Below, piece after piece: positions 45,729 through 52,647 of a stretch of 64,000 nucleotides of DNA; position 1 is the stretch's first letter; every line of letters begins with the position of its first letter. The DNA lies in the NCBI GenBank assembly GCA_021798915.1, contig JAJZBM010000002.1, positions 62,001 to 126,000 on the forward strand. The letters run 5' to 3'. The DNA comes from Pseudomonadota bacterium. Lineage in GTDB: Bacteria > Pseudomonadota > Alphaproteobacteria > Acetobacterales > Acetobacteraceae. The translations under genes and the position numbers were made by a program. The notes beneath the pieces are model-generated. The model was not told where the DNA came from, ran no database searches, and saw only the letters and a list, made by a program, of their open reading frames with translations.

Positions 45729-48392
45729 TCAGGGTGCTGCGTTTTCGGCATTTCCCGGCGGAACGAGAGACAACCGTGCTTCGAGCACGTCGTCCTCGCC
45801 CGGCAGACGATGGAGCGAAAAACCGAGATGGCGGACGAAGGCGAGCATCGGCGCGTTATCGGCCAGGATCTGGCCGGTGATCTCGGTCATGCCCTGCCCG
45901 CGCGCCCAGCCGATGAGGCGGCGCATGAGATGGGCAGCCAACCCCTTGCCCTTCATGTCCGGCTGCACGATGATCGCGAATTCGCTGCTGTTTTCATCGA
46001 GTTCGCGGACCAGCCGGGCGACCGCGACGGTCTCGCCGGTGGTCGGGCGGACGGCGATGAAGGCGATTTCGCGTTGGTAGTCGATTTGCGTCATGCGGGC
46101 CATCTGCTCGGCCGCGAGGGTGCGCATCGGCGAGAAGAAGCGATAACGGATGTCTTCCGGAGAAAGGCGCTGGAAGAATGCGCCATGCGCCTCGGCGTCC
46201 TCGGGGCGGATCGGGCGGATCAGCAGCGTCTCGCCGCCGGCCGTCCAGGTCTCCTCGAGTTCGGCGGGATAAGGCGGGATGGCGAGTTCGGCCGCATGGC
46301 CGGCCGGGCGCAGCGTGAGCCCGGCGTCGCCGACCAGAACCCCCTCGCCATCGACGAACAGGGGATCGATGCGCAAGGTCGCGATCTCGGGAAAATCGAC
46401 CACCAGTTGCGAGACCCGTACCAGGGTTTCGGCGATGGCGTCGCTGTTCGCCGGCGGAAATTCTCGAAACGCGCCGAGCAGCGGGGCGATGCGCGAGCGG
46501 GCGATCAACGCATGCGCGAGTGGCAGGTTGAGGGGCGGCAGATCGACCACGCTTTCCCCGAGAAGGGCGCCGGCGCTGCCGCCGAGACCGAAGCCGAGCA
46601 ACGGGCCGAACACCGCGTCATCGCCGAGGGTGATCGCAAATTCGCGGGCGCGGCCGATCTGGCGTTGGACGAGAAAACCATGCGCGGGCGCCTGCCCGGC
46701 GGCCATCCGTTCGGCAGCGCGGATCACGGCGTCGGCATCGGCGAGGTCGAGCACGACGCTCGGCGCGCCGGGCTTGGTCGTGCGCCGGTGCTTGAGCGCG
46801 ATCGGGTAGCCGAGCATCGTCGCCGCCACCCCGGCATCCTCGGGGCTCGCTGCCGCCCGTGTCGGCACCACCGGCACATCATAGGCGGACAGCACCGCCA
46901 TCGCCTCGTCCTGCAGCAAAGCGAGGCGCCCGGCCAGGCGCGCCCTGGTGAAAACCTGCTTCGCGGTGGTGCGATCGGGGAGCAGGCGCAGCACGGTGCT
47001 CGGCGGCAATTCACGCGCCGCCTGGCGGTTGCGGCGATGCTGGAGGAGATGGTGAAACCCATGCACCGCCTGCTCGGGTGTCGCGAACACCGGCAATCCG
47101 GCATCGGCGAGGCGGCGGCGGAGCGGGGCAGCGGTGGTTTCGCCCATCACCGCGACCAGGAGCGGACGTTTGATGGCGCGCGCGCTGGCGGCGATATGGG
47201 TGGTCCAGGCCTCGTCCTCGGCCGGGCTCCGGCGTTGCTGGGGAGGCGCGAGAATGGCGAGGATGCCGCCGATCTCGGGGCAGGCGGCCAGACGCTCTAG
47301 CGCCGCGGTGAAGCGCGCCGGCGGGTCGAGGCCGATATAGAGCGGCTCGCGGGCGCCGCCCTGGCCGGTGAGTTCGTGCGGCAGTTGCCGCTCCAACGTG
47401 GCCCGGATGGCCGGCGGCAGCGGATGGAGGGGAATGCCGAGGCGGAGCGCCTCGTCCGCCGCCATTTCGCCGGGAGCGATGGCGGTGGTGACGATGGCGA
47501 GCGGCTCGCGGGGGAGGGGTGGCGCGCGGCTCAGGGTTTCGGCGGCGGCGAGCAGGTCTTCGAGCCGGTTGACGACCAGCAGGCCGCAACGCCGCCCGGC
47601 GGCGCCGAAAGCGGCTTCGGCCCCGACCCCGGGAGGCGCCCCGGGGATCGGCTGGGTCTCGCTCCCGGCATCGCGCAGCACGCCGCCGGCGCAGAGCGCC
47701 ACCACCGGGCGGAGGCGGGCGGCGGCGCGGGCGGCGGAGATGAAGGCGCGCGGGCTCTTGAGCCGGCGGATATCGAGCAGGATGGCGCCGGTCGCGGAGT
47801 CGCGCGCGAGCCAGTCCAACGTCAGACCGAAACCGATATCGGCATTGCCGCCGATGCCGACGATATGGGAGAAACCGACCCCGTTCGGCCCCGCCCAGTC
47901 GAGCACGGCGCGGCAGAGGGCGGCGGATTGCGAGATCAACGCGGTGCGCCCGGCCGGCACCGGCAGATGGCCGAGGGTCGCATTCAGCCCGAGCGCCGGG
48001 ATGGCGAGCCCGAAGGAGCCGGGGCCGAGCACCCGCACGCCGCTGGCCCGCGCCGCCTCGCGCAGCCCCGGCATCATCGCCGTCGCGATCACGACAAAGC
48101 AGCCGCGCGCGGCGAGGGCGCCGAGTACCGCGCGCGGGTCATCGAGCGGCGCCGCCAGAACCGCGACATCCGGCGGCGGGATTGCCGGGGGCGCGGCATT
48201 GGGCGGAGCTGGCTCCCGCACGAGGGCGGCGGCGTCGAGCGTTGTGATGCTTCCCGCGAAGCCGCCGGCGTGGAGATTGGCGAGCACCAGCGCCCCTTCG
48301 GCAGTCTCGGCGCCGAGCACGGCGATGCGCGTCGGGCGGAATAACCGCTCGGGGTGGAAGCGGTGGCGGGAGATGCGCGGCAGCCAGGACAT
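45729..48392 (-). CDS. NDP-forming acyl-CoA synthetase-like / GNAT fusion (protein lysine acetyltransferase type)
   Basis: An 887-residue protein: CoA-binding Rossmann domain (about 15-140), succinyl-CoA-ligase-like flavodoxin domains (about 150-450), ATP-grasp (about 480-700, including the PIALKHRRTTKPG region) and a C-terminal GNAT acetyltransferase (LLIRPIRPEDAEAHGAFFQRL to LRHLGFSLHRL, with acetyl-CoA loop VQPDMKGKGLAAHLM). This is the architecture of Pat/YfiQ, which acetylates acyl-CoA synthetases and other lysines. Whether the ACS-like half is active cannot be told from sequence. Starts with a clear ATG; it is alone on the strand upstream of kdpF. Confidence 0.88.
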   Translation of the reverse strand: MSWLPRISRHRFHPERLFRPTRIAVLGAETAEGALVLANLHAGGFAGSITTLDAAALVREPAPPNAAPPAIPPPDVAVLAAPLDDPRAVLGALAARGCFVVIATAMMPGLREAARASGVRVLGPGSFGLAIPALGLNATLGHLPVPAGRTALISQSAALCRAVLDWAGPNGVGFSHIVGIGGNADIGFGLTLDWLARDSATGAILLDIRRLKSPRAFISAARAAARLRPVVALCAGGVLRDAGSETQPIPGAPPGVGAEAAFGAAGRRCGLLVVNRLEDLLAAAETLSRAPPLPREPLAIVTTAIAPGEMAADEALRLGIPLHPLPPAIRATLERQLPHELTGQGGAREPLYIGLDPPARFTAALERLAACPEIGGILAILAPPQQRRSPAEDEAWTTHIAASARAIKRPLLVAVMGETTAAPLRRRLADAGLPVFATPEQAVHGFHHLLQHRRNRQAARELPPSTVLRLLPDRTTAKQVFTRARLAGRLALLQDEAMAVLSAYDVPVVPTRAAASPEDAGVAATMLGYPIALKHRRTTKPGAPSVVLDLADADAVIRAAERMAAGQAPAHGFLVQRQIGRAREFAITLGDDAVFGPLLGFGLGGSAGALLGESVVDLPPLNLPLAHALIARSRIAPLLGAFREFPPANSDAIAETLVRVSQLVVDFPEIATLRIDPLFVDGEGVLVGDAGLTLRPAGHAAELAIPPYPAELEETWTAGGETLLIRPIRPEDAEAHGAFFQRLSPEDIRYRFFSPMRTLAAEQMARMTQIDYQREIAFIAVRPTTGETVAVARLVRELDENSSEFAIIVQPDMKGKGLAAHLMRRLIGWARGQGMTEITGQILADNAPMLAFVRHLGFSLHRLPGEDDVLEARLSLVPPGNAENAAP

Positions 48393-48540
48393 GGCGGCAT
48401 TCTAGCTCATGTTGCGCTGCAATACACGCTGGCACGTCACGCGGTCGCTCGTCGCGTCGGGCGGGGGACGAGAAGCACGGGAGACGGTCAGTTTTTTTCG
48501 GGCCGGGCGATTTTTTGCTTGCCCGGGCGGGGAGAGGAGT

Positions 48541-48608
48541 CCTATCTAAGCGGCGGAGAGGCGCGCCAAACCGTATGGGTGCGCTTGTGCCCCGGTTTAG
48601 CCGATAGG
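48541..48608 (+). other. Base-paired 5' element of the Nramp leader
   Basis: CCTATC (48541-48546) pairs with GATAGG (48603-48608), enclosing AAACCG/CGGTTT (48578-48583 and 48593-48598 approximately) and a GC-rich interior. The element lies at the start of the long interval before the transporter and is followed by a CCGAA-agg-TTCGG hairpin. It does not show the conserved strings of the M-box or manganese riboswitches. Confidence 0.4.
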
Positions 48609-48661
48609 GTTTCGATCCGAAAGGTTCGGGCCGGTCGTGTCAACTTTCTGTCAGGGAACAC

Positions 48662-48793
48662 ATGAACCCGCGATCTAGCAGCCAGCCTACGGAGAGCGAT
48701 AGTTGGCGCTTTGCGCCTGCTTTGCCGCCGTCGGATTGGTCCACCGCTCGGGATCCGCATGTGACCGTTAAGGTGCCAGCGCTCCGCCGCTGA
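48662..48793 (+). CDS. Leader ORF 1 upstream of the Nramp-like transporter
   Basis: A 43-codon ORF starting ATG eight bases after TCAGGGAA, product MNPRSSSQPTESDSWRFAPA then LPPSDWSTARDPHVTVKVPA and LRR. It is rich in Pro, Ser and Asp and ends with a basic triplet. Its stop is 13 nt before a hairpin that hides the ribosome-binding site of the next ORF. Magnesium-transporter leaders in enterobacteria also contain Pro/Asp-rich peptides whose translation controls readthrough, so a similar attenuation role is possible. No homology is claimed. Confidence 0.5.
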   Translation: MNPRSSSQPTESDSWRFAPALPPSDWSTARDPHVTVKVPALRR

Positions 48794-48806
48794 CCCACAA
48801 CGGCCA

Positions 48807-48847
48807 GGCCTCCCGGGCTCGAGTTTCCACTTGAGCAAGAGGAGGCC
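48807..48847 (+). promoter_or_regulatory. Hairpin sequestering the ribosome-binding site of leader ORF 2
   Basis: GGCCTCC (48807-48813) pairs with GGAGGCC (48841-48847), and inside it GCTCGAG (48817-48823) pairs with CTTGAGC (48830-48836) with one G-U. The 3' arm is exactly the GAGGAGG that would start the second ORF at 48851. The hairpin begins 13 nt after the stop of ORF 1, so a terminating ribosome would melt it. Confidence 0.7.
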
Positions 48848-48850
48848 GTG

Positions 48851-49057
48851 ATGGCCGTCTTTACGTTTCCTCGTCAGTTCTCCGCGCCTGGTGATCGCCG
48901 GGCCGAGAGGCATGGCTTCGTCGTCATGGCGGCGCTCCCGCGCCGGCGCGCCGCGCGTCCGGCGCTCGGTCTTTGTTGGCAGCGCGACGGCGAAGGCCGG
49001 TTGCGCGCGCAATGGGGTCTCGCCGCTCCGCGACCGCGAGCCTCCCTGGTCGATTGA
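48851..49057 (+). CDS. Leader ORF 2 / small Arg-rich protein
   Basis: A 68-codon ORF starting at the ATG five bases after GAGGAGG; an in-frame GTG sits one codon earlier. The product runs MAVFTFPRQFSAPGDRRAER, then HGFVVMAALPRRRAARPALG and LCWQRDGEGRLRAQW. The pattern RPALxLCWQRD-GxGRLxxxW looks like a conserved short-protein tail seen in other alphaproteobacterial small ORFs as I recall. It ends 139 nt before the transporter start. It could be a second leader peptide or a genuine small protein. Confidence 0.5.
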   Translation: MAVFTFPRQFSAPGDRRAERHGFVVMAALPRRRAARPALGLCWQRDGEGRLRAQWGLAAPRPRASLVD

Positions 49058-49072
49058 ACGGCCGCGAGCGAC

Positions 49073-49124
49073 CGCCTTGCCGTATCCCACCTCTCCCGTG
49101 CCAACCGGGCGATACGGCAAGGCG
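49073..49124 (+). promoter_or_regulatory. 14-bp perfect stem in the Nramp leader
   Basis: cgccttgccgtatc (49073-49086) is exactly complementary to gatacggcaaggcg (49111-49124), with a 24-base loop containing cacctctccc. It begins 16 bases after leader ORF 2 ends and ends 72 bases before the transporter ATG. No T-run follows, so it is not a simple terminator. Confidence 0.75.
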
Positions 49125-49196
49125 CCTGCCGCCGGCTCCGCCGCCGCTTGTCCCCCTCAGCCAGACGCCGTCTTGGCGCAGAACGGACCAGAGACC

Positions 49197-50831
49197 ATGA
49201 CCCACATCGATAGGCTCGATAACCTGACCAAGGAGGCGGTGCTCGATTCCGCCCATCTCGGCGACATCACCGGCGCCCTCGGCACCATAAAGCGTGATGA
49301 CGACCAGCCCCGGCGCAGCGTGTTTGCGCGGCTCGCGACCCTGCTCGCGGTCATCGGTCCCGGCCTCATCGTCATGGTCGGCGATAACGATGCCGGCGCC
49401 TTCGCAACCTATACCCAGGCTGGCCAGACCTATGGTTCGACCCTGCTCTGGACGATGCTTCTGCTCATTCCCGTGCTCTATGTCTGCCAGGAGATGGTGG
49501 CACGGCTCGGCGCGGTCACCGGGGTTGGCCATGCGCGGCTGATTTTCGAGCGTTTCGGCCGTTTCTGGGGCGCGTTCAGCGTCATCGATCTCTTTCTTCT
49601 GAACGGGCTCACCATCATCACCGAGTTCATCGGCGTCAGCCTGGCGATGGATTATTTCGGTCTCTCGAAGCCACTCGGCGTGTTGATCGCGGCGGGGCTG
49701 ACCATCGCCGCCGTCAGCACCGGCAGTTTCCGGCGTTTCGAGCGTTTCGCGGTGCTGCTGTGCTTTGGCAGCCTGGTGATCGTGCCGATCGTCATCGTCG
49801 CCCATCCGCCGCTTGCCGTCATGGCCCATGATCTCGTGGTGCCGGGACTGCCGCAGGGCAAGCTTTCCGATATCATGCTGCTGATCATCGGCCTCGTCGG
49901 CACCACGGTCGCGCCCTGGCAGCTTTTTTTCCAGCAGAGCTATGTCGTCGACAAGCGCCTGCGGCCGCGTTTCATGGCCTATGAGCGGGCGGACATGGCG
50001 CTCGGCATGGTGTTCACGCAGATCGGCGCCATCGTGATGATCGCCTTGGCTGCCGCGGCGTTCGCGGGGAAGCCGGAATTCGGCAATTTCACCGATGCTG
50101 GCGGGGTCGCGGCCGGGCTCGCCAAATATGTCGGGCGCTGGGCGGGTGATCTGTTCGCGATCGGCCTCGTCGATGCGGCGCTGCTTGGTGCCGCGGCGGT
50201 CGGGCTTTCCACCGCGTATGCGTTCGGTGATACCTTGTCGGTGCGTCACTCCCTGCACCGCAAGCCGAATGACGCGCTGGGCTTTTATCTGATCTATGGC
50301 GCGCTGATCGCTCTCTCGGCGGTGATCGTGCTGATCCCGGGCTCGCCGCTCGGGCTGATCACCGAAGGCGTGCAGGTGCTGGCCGGCGTGTTGCTGCCGA
50401 GTGCGACGGTATTTCTGCTGCTCCTCTGCAATGACAAGGCGGTGCTCGGCCCGTGGGTGAACGGCAAGTGGCAGAACCTGATCACCGGGGTGATCGTTGG
50501 CGTTCTGGTTCTTCTCTCGCTCATCCTCACCGCTGCCGTGGTTTTCCCGGACATCAGCGACCGGGCGATCGTGCTGATACTGGGCGGGGGGACGGTGCTT
50601 GGCATCCTTGCTTATGCTTTGGTGCGTTTGTTCGCCAAGCCGGCGCGGGCGGCGCAGGCGGCGGCGGTGCCCGGCGATCGCGACCATTGGCGGATGCCGC
50701 CGCTTGCCGATCTCGCGCCGCTTCGCCTGTCGGCGGCAGCGCGGTTTTGGATGGGAACCTTGCGGCTTTATCTCGTGGTTGCGGTCGCGCTGGTGATTTA
50801 TTCCGTGGTCAAACTCGCGATCGGATCTTAA
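49197..50831 (+). CDS. Nramp-related divalent metal transporter
   Basis: A 544-residue, 11- or 12-helix member of the Nramp superfamily. A cytoplasmic N-terminus (DSAHLGDITGALGTI) is followed by helix 1 with GDNDAGAFATYTQAG, where canonical Nramp proteins have DPGN before the QAG: here the Asn ligand is Ala. In helix 6 GTTVAPWQLFFQQS replaces the canonical M-P-H-N pattern, so the metal-selecting Met is Ala. Those substitutions have been described for Nramp-related magnesium transporters as I recall, so Mg2+ is a reasonable substrate (inference). The ATG at 49197 has a weak ribosome-binding site, consistent with control by the leader. Confidence 0.9.
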   Translation: MTHIDRLDNLTKEAVLDSAHLGDITGALGTIKRDDDQPRRSVFARLATLLAVIGPGLIVMVGDNDAGAFATYTQAGQTYGSTLLWTMLLLIPVLYVCQEMVARLGAVTGVGHARLIFERFGRFWGAFSVIDLFLLNGLTIITEFIGVSLAMDYFGLSKPLGVLIAAGLTIAAVSTGSFRRFERFAVLLCFGSLVIVPIVIVAHPPLAVMAHDLVVPGLPQGKLSDIMLLIIGLVGTTVAPWQLFFQQSYVVDKRLRPRFMAYERADMALGMVFTQIGAIVMIALAAAAFAGKPEFGNFTDAGGVAAGLAKYVGRWAGDLFAIGLVDAALLGAAAVGLSTAYAFGDTLSVRHSLHRKPNDALGFYLIYGALIALSAVIVLIPGSPLGLITEGVQVLAGVLLPSATVFLLLLCNDKAVLGPWVNGKWQNLITGVIVGVLVLLSLILTAAVVFPDISDRAIVLILGGGTVLGILAYALVRLFAKPARAAQAAAVPGDRDHWRMPPLADLAPLRLSAAARFWMGTLRLYLVVAVALVIYSVVKLAIGS

Positions 50832-50880
50832 CTCGCCGCCGATGTCCCGGGGCAGTGCCAGCGGCACTGCCCCAACGGCT

Positions 50881-50920
50881 AAAAGTTTTTGGTTCTTTTT
50901 CCCAAAAAGAACCCCTTTCT
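50881..50920 (+). repeat. Interspersed hairpin repeat, copy 3 (terminator-like)
   Basis: aaaagtttttggttcttttt, then cccaaaaagaacccctttct: a GGTTCTTTTT / AAAAAGAACC stem with a short loop and a T-rich tail, 49 bp after the stop of the Nramp-like gene, in the sense orientation. It probably terminates that transcript. See also copies at 31174 and 33980. Confidence 0.85.
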
Positions 50921-50927
50921 ACTCTCT

Positions 50928-51377
50928 CTACTCTTCTTCCAAATCTCCCCCCAAATCCCTCGCCATGATGAGCGCGTCATCACCGTTCGCGTAATAGCGC
51001 GCGCGGCGGCCGGCAGGGCGAAACCCTGCCGCGTCGTAGAGCGCCCGGGCCGCGAGGTTGCGCGCCGCGACTTCCAGATAGAGACGGCTGGCCCGGTGTT
51101 CGCGCGCCGCGGTGATCGCCACGGCGAGCAGGGCGCGGGCGAGACCTTGGCGGCGGTAGGGCGGGGCGATGGCGAGGGTGAGGATTTCGGCCTCGCCGGC
51201 GAGCGCTCGGAGCAGGATCATCCCGGCGGGGGGTGTGATCAGGGCGATGGTGCCGGGGAGGGTGAGTTGGGCCGCGATCGCTCGCGCATCCCAGCGTTCC
51301 GGCTCGGGGAAACTCGTCGCGTGGAGCGCGGCCAGGGCCGCGGCGTGGGCGAGGCTCGCGCGGATGATGGTGGTCAT
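50928..51377 (-). CDS. rimI: Ribosomal protein S18-alanine N-acetyltransferase
   Basis: A 149-residue GNAT enzyme. The acetyl-CoA loop is IAPPYRRQGLARALL, and the C-terminal LEVAARNLAARALYDAAGF...RARYYANGDDALIM matches RimI, with the R-x-x-YY motif. It overlaps tsaB by 4 bases (ATGA), a conserved pairing in bacteria. Confidence 0.9.
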   Translation of the reverse strand: MTTIIRASLAHAAALAALHATSFPEPERWDARAIAAQLTLPGTIALITPPAGMILLRALAGEAEILTLAIAPPYRRQGLARALLAVAITAAREHRASRLYLEVAARNLAARALYDAAGFRPAGRRARYYANGDDALIMARDLGGDLEEE

Positions 51378-52018
51378 GCTGGCGGCGGGCGGGCGATCGC
51401 GGCAATCGCTGCCGGCGGCTCAGCATAGACCGGCTGCGCGGGATGGGGCGGGGCGCCGGCGTCCGCGCGCCGGGCGGCGGCGGCGGCGACCAGCCGGGCG
51501 GAAGGATCGCGGAGCCCGGTGCAATGCGCGCGGATGCCGGCCGCATCGAGTTGTGCCGCGACCAGCGCCTCGGCCTCGCCGGCGAGGGTGACCGCTTCCG
51601 GCGGCGAAGGCAGTGCGGTGAGGTCGAAGCGGCCTTGCGTGCCATCCAGTCCGTCGATGAACACCCCGCCGAGGCGATGCGGCAGCGCGACCCAGAACAC
51701 GCCCTCGGGCGGTGCCGGCAGGGCTTCGGCGAGGGTTTCGGCGAGGGTGATGCCGGTGAGCGCGGCGCCCTGCCCGAGCGCGAAACCCTGCGCCAGGGCG
51801 ATCGCGGCGCGGAGGCCGGTGAAGCCGCCCGGCCCGATCATCACCGCGACGAGATCGATCCGTCCCGGCGCCGCCCTGAGTGTTTCGGCGAGCAGGGTCG
51901 CGAGTACCGTGCTTTGCCCCCGCGCCGCCGCCGCGTGCCGCTCGGCGCGGAGTTGGCCATCCTCGCTCACCGCGACCGAGCAGCCGGCGAAAGCGGCGTC
52001 GAGCCCGAGAATCCGCAT
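51374..52018 (-). CDS. tsaB: tRNA threonylcarbamoyladenosine biosynthesis protein TsaB
   Basis: A 214-residue ASKHA-fold subunit of the t6A synthesis complex. The start MRILGLDAAFAGCSVAV and the GPGGFTGLRAAIALAQGFAL motif are TsaB hallmarks. The C-terminal portion is Ala/Pro-rich and shorter on conserved residues, as usual. It lies 11 bp after infC on the same strand and overlaps rimI. Confidence 0.9.
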   Translation of the reverse strand: MRILGLDAAFAGCSVAVSEDGQLRAERHAAAARGQSTVLATLLAETLRAAPGRIDLVAVMIGPGGFTGLRAAIALAQGFALGQGAALTGITLAETLAEALPAPPEGVFWVALPHRLGGVFIDGLDGTQGRFDLTALPSPPEAVTLAGEAEALVAAQLDAAGIRAHCTGLRDPSARLVAAAAARRADAGAPPHPAQPVYAEPPAAIAAIARPPPA

Positions 52019-52029
52019 CCCGGCCCCGC

Positions 52030-52566
52030 TCAGCGTGGGCTCAGCACCATCACCATCTGGCGATTTTCCAGGCGCGGCATCTGCTCGACTTTGGTTGCGG
52101 CATCCATATCGGTGCGGATGCGCTCCAGAACCTTGACGCCGATTTCCTGATGCGCCATTTCGCGGCCGCGGAAACGCAAGGTGACCTTGACCTTGTCGCC
52201 CTCCTCGATGAAGGATTTCATGGCACGCAATTTTACCTGATAGTCGTTTTCGTCGATATTCGGCCGGACTTTGACTTCTTTGATTTCTATGACTTTTTGC
52301 TTTTTCTTGGCTTCGTTTTTTTTCTTCTGAATTTCGTATTTATATTTGCCGTAATCGAGAATTTTTACTACCGGCGGATCGGCGTTGGGGCTGATTTCCA
52401 AAAGATCGAGGCCGACGGCATAGGCCCGGGCCTGCGCCTCGCGGGCGCTCATCACGCCGGCCATCTCTCCGTTCTCGTCGATCAGGCGGACCTGGGGGTT
52501 GCGGATCTCCTCGTTGACGCGGGGGCCGTCGCGCGTCGGCGCGGCGGGCAGGGGGGGTCTGGCGAT
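52030..52566 (-). CDS. infC: Translation initiation factor IF-3 (ATC start)
   Basis: A 178-residue IF-3 reading ARPPLPAAP, then [10 protein letters not shown], the linker [18 protein letters not shown] and the C-terminal domain [21 protein letters not shown]. It keeps ribosomal subunits apart and proofreads the start codon. Homology begins well upstream of the first in-frame ATG (52464). A TGA lies two codons before an ATC at 52566, and GAGGAG sits 8 bases before that ATC. The start is therefore inferred to be ATC, in line with the rare AUU-type start of infC in E. coli. Confidence 0.9.
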   Translation of the reverse strand: MARPPLPAAPTRDGPRVNEEIRNPQVRLIDENGEMAGVMSAREAQARAYAVGLDLLEISPNADPPVVKILDYGKYKYEIQKKKNEAKKKQKVIEIKEVKVRPNIDENDYQVKLRAMKSFIEEGDKVKVTLRFRGREMAHQEIGVKVLERIRTDMDAATKVEQMPRLENRQMVMVLSPR

Positions 52567-52647
52567 GGGTCACTCTCCTCTTGCCGTGACAGGGATGGGC
52601 ATTGCAACGTGCCGAGTTTTGCCGGACCCGGCGGCGGCGATCAAGCT

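Noticed and set aside
48541-49196. Known magnesium (M-box) or manganese riboswitch upstream of the Nramp-like gene
   Set aside because: The conserved GTTAGGTGAGGC-type string of the M-box and the paired motifs of the manganese class are absent; kept only as an uncharacterised leader.
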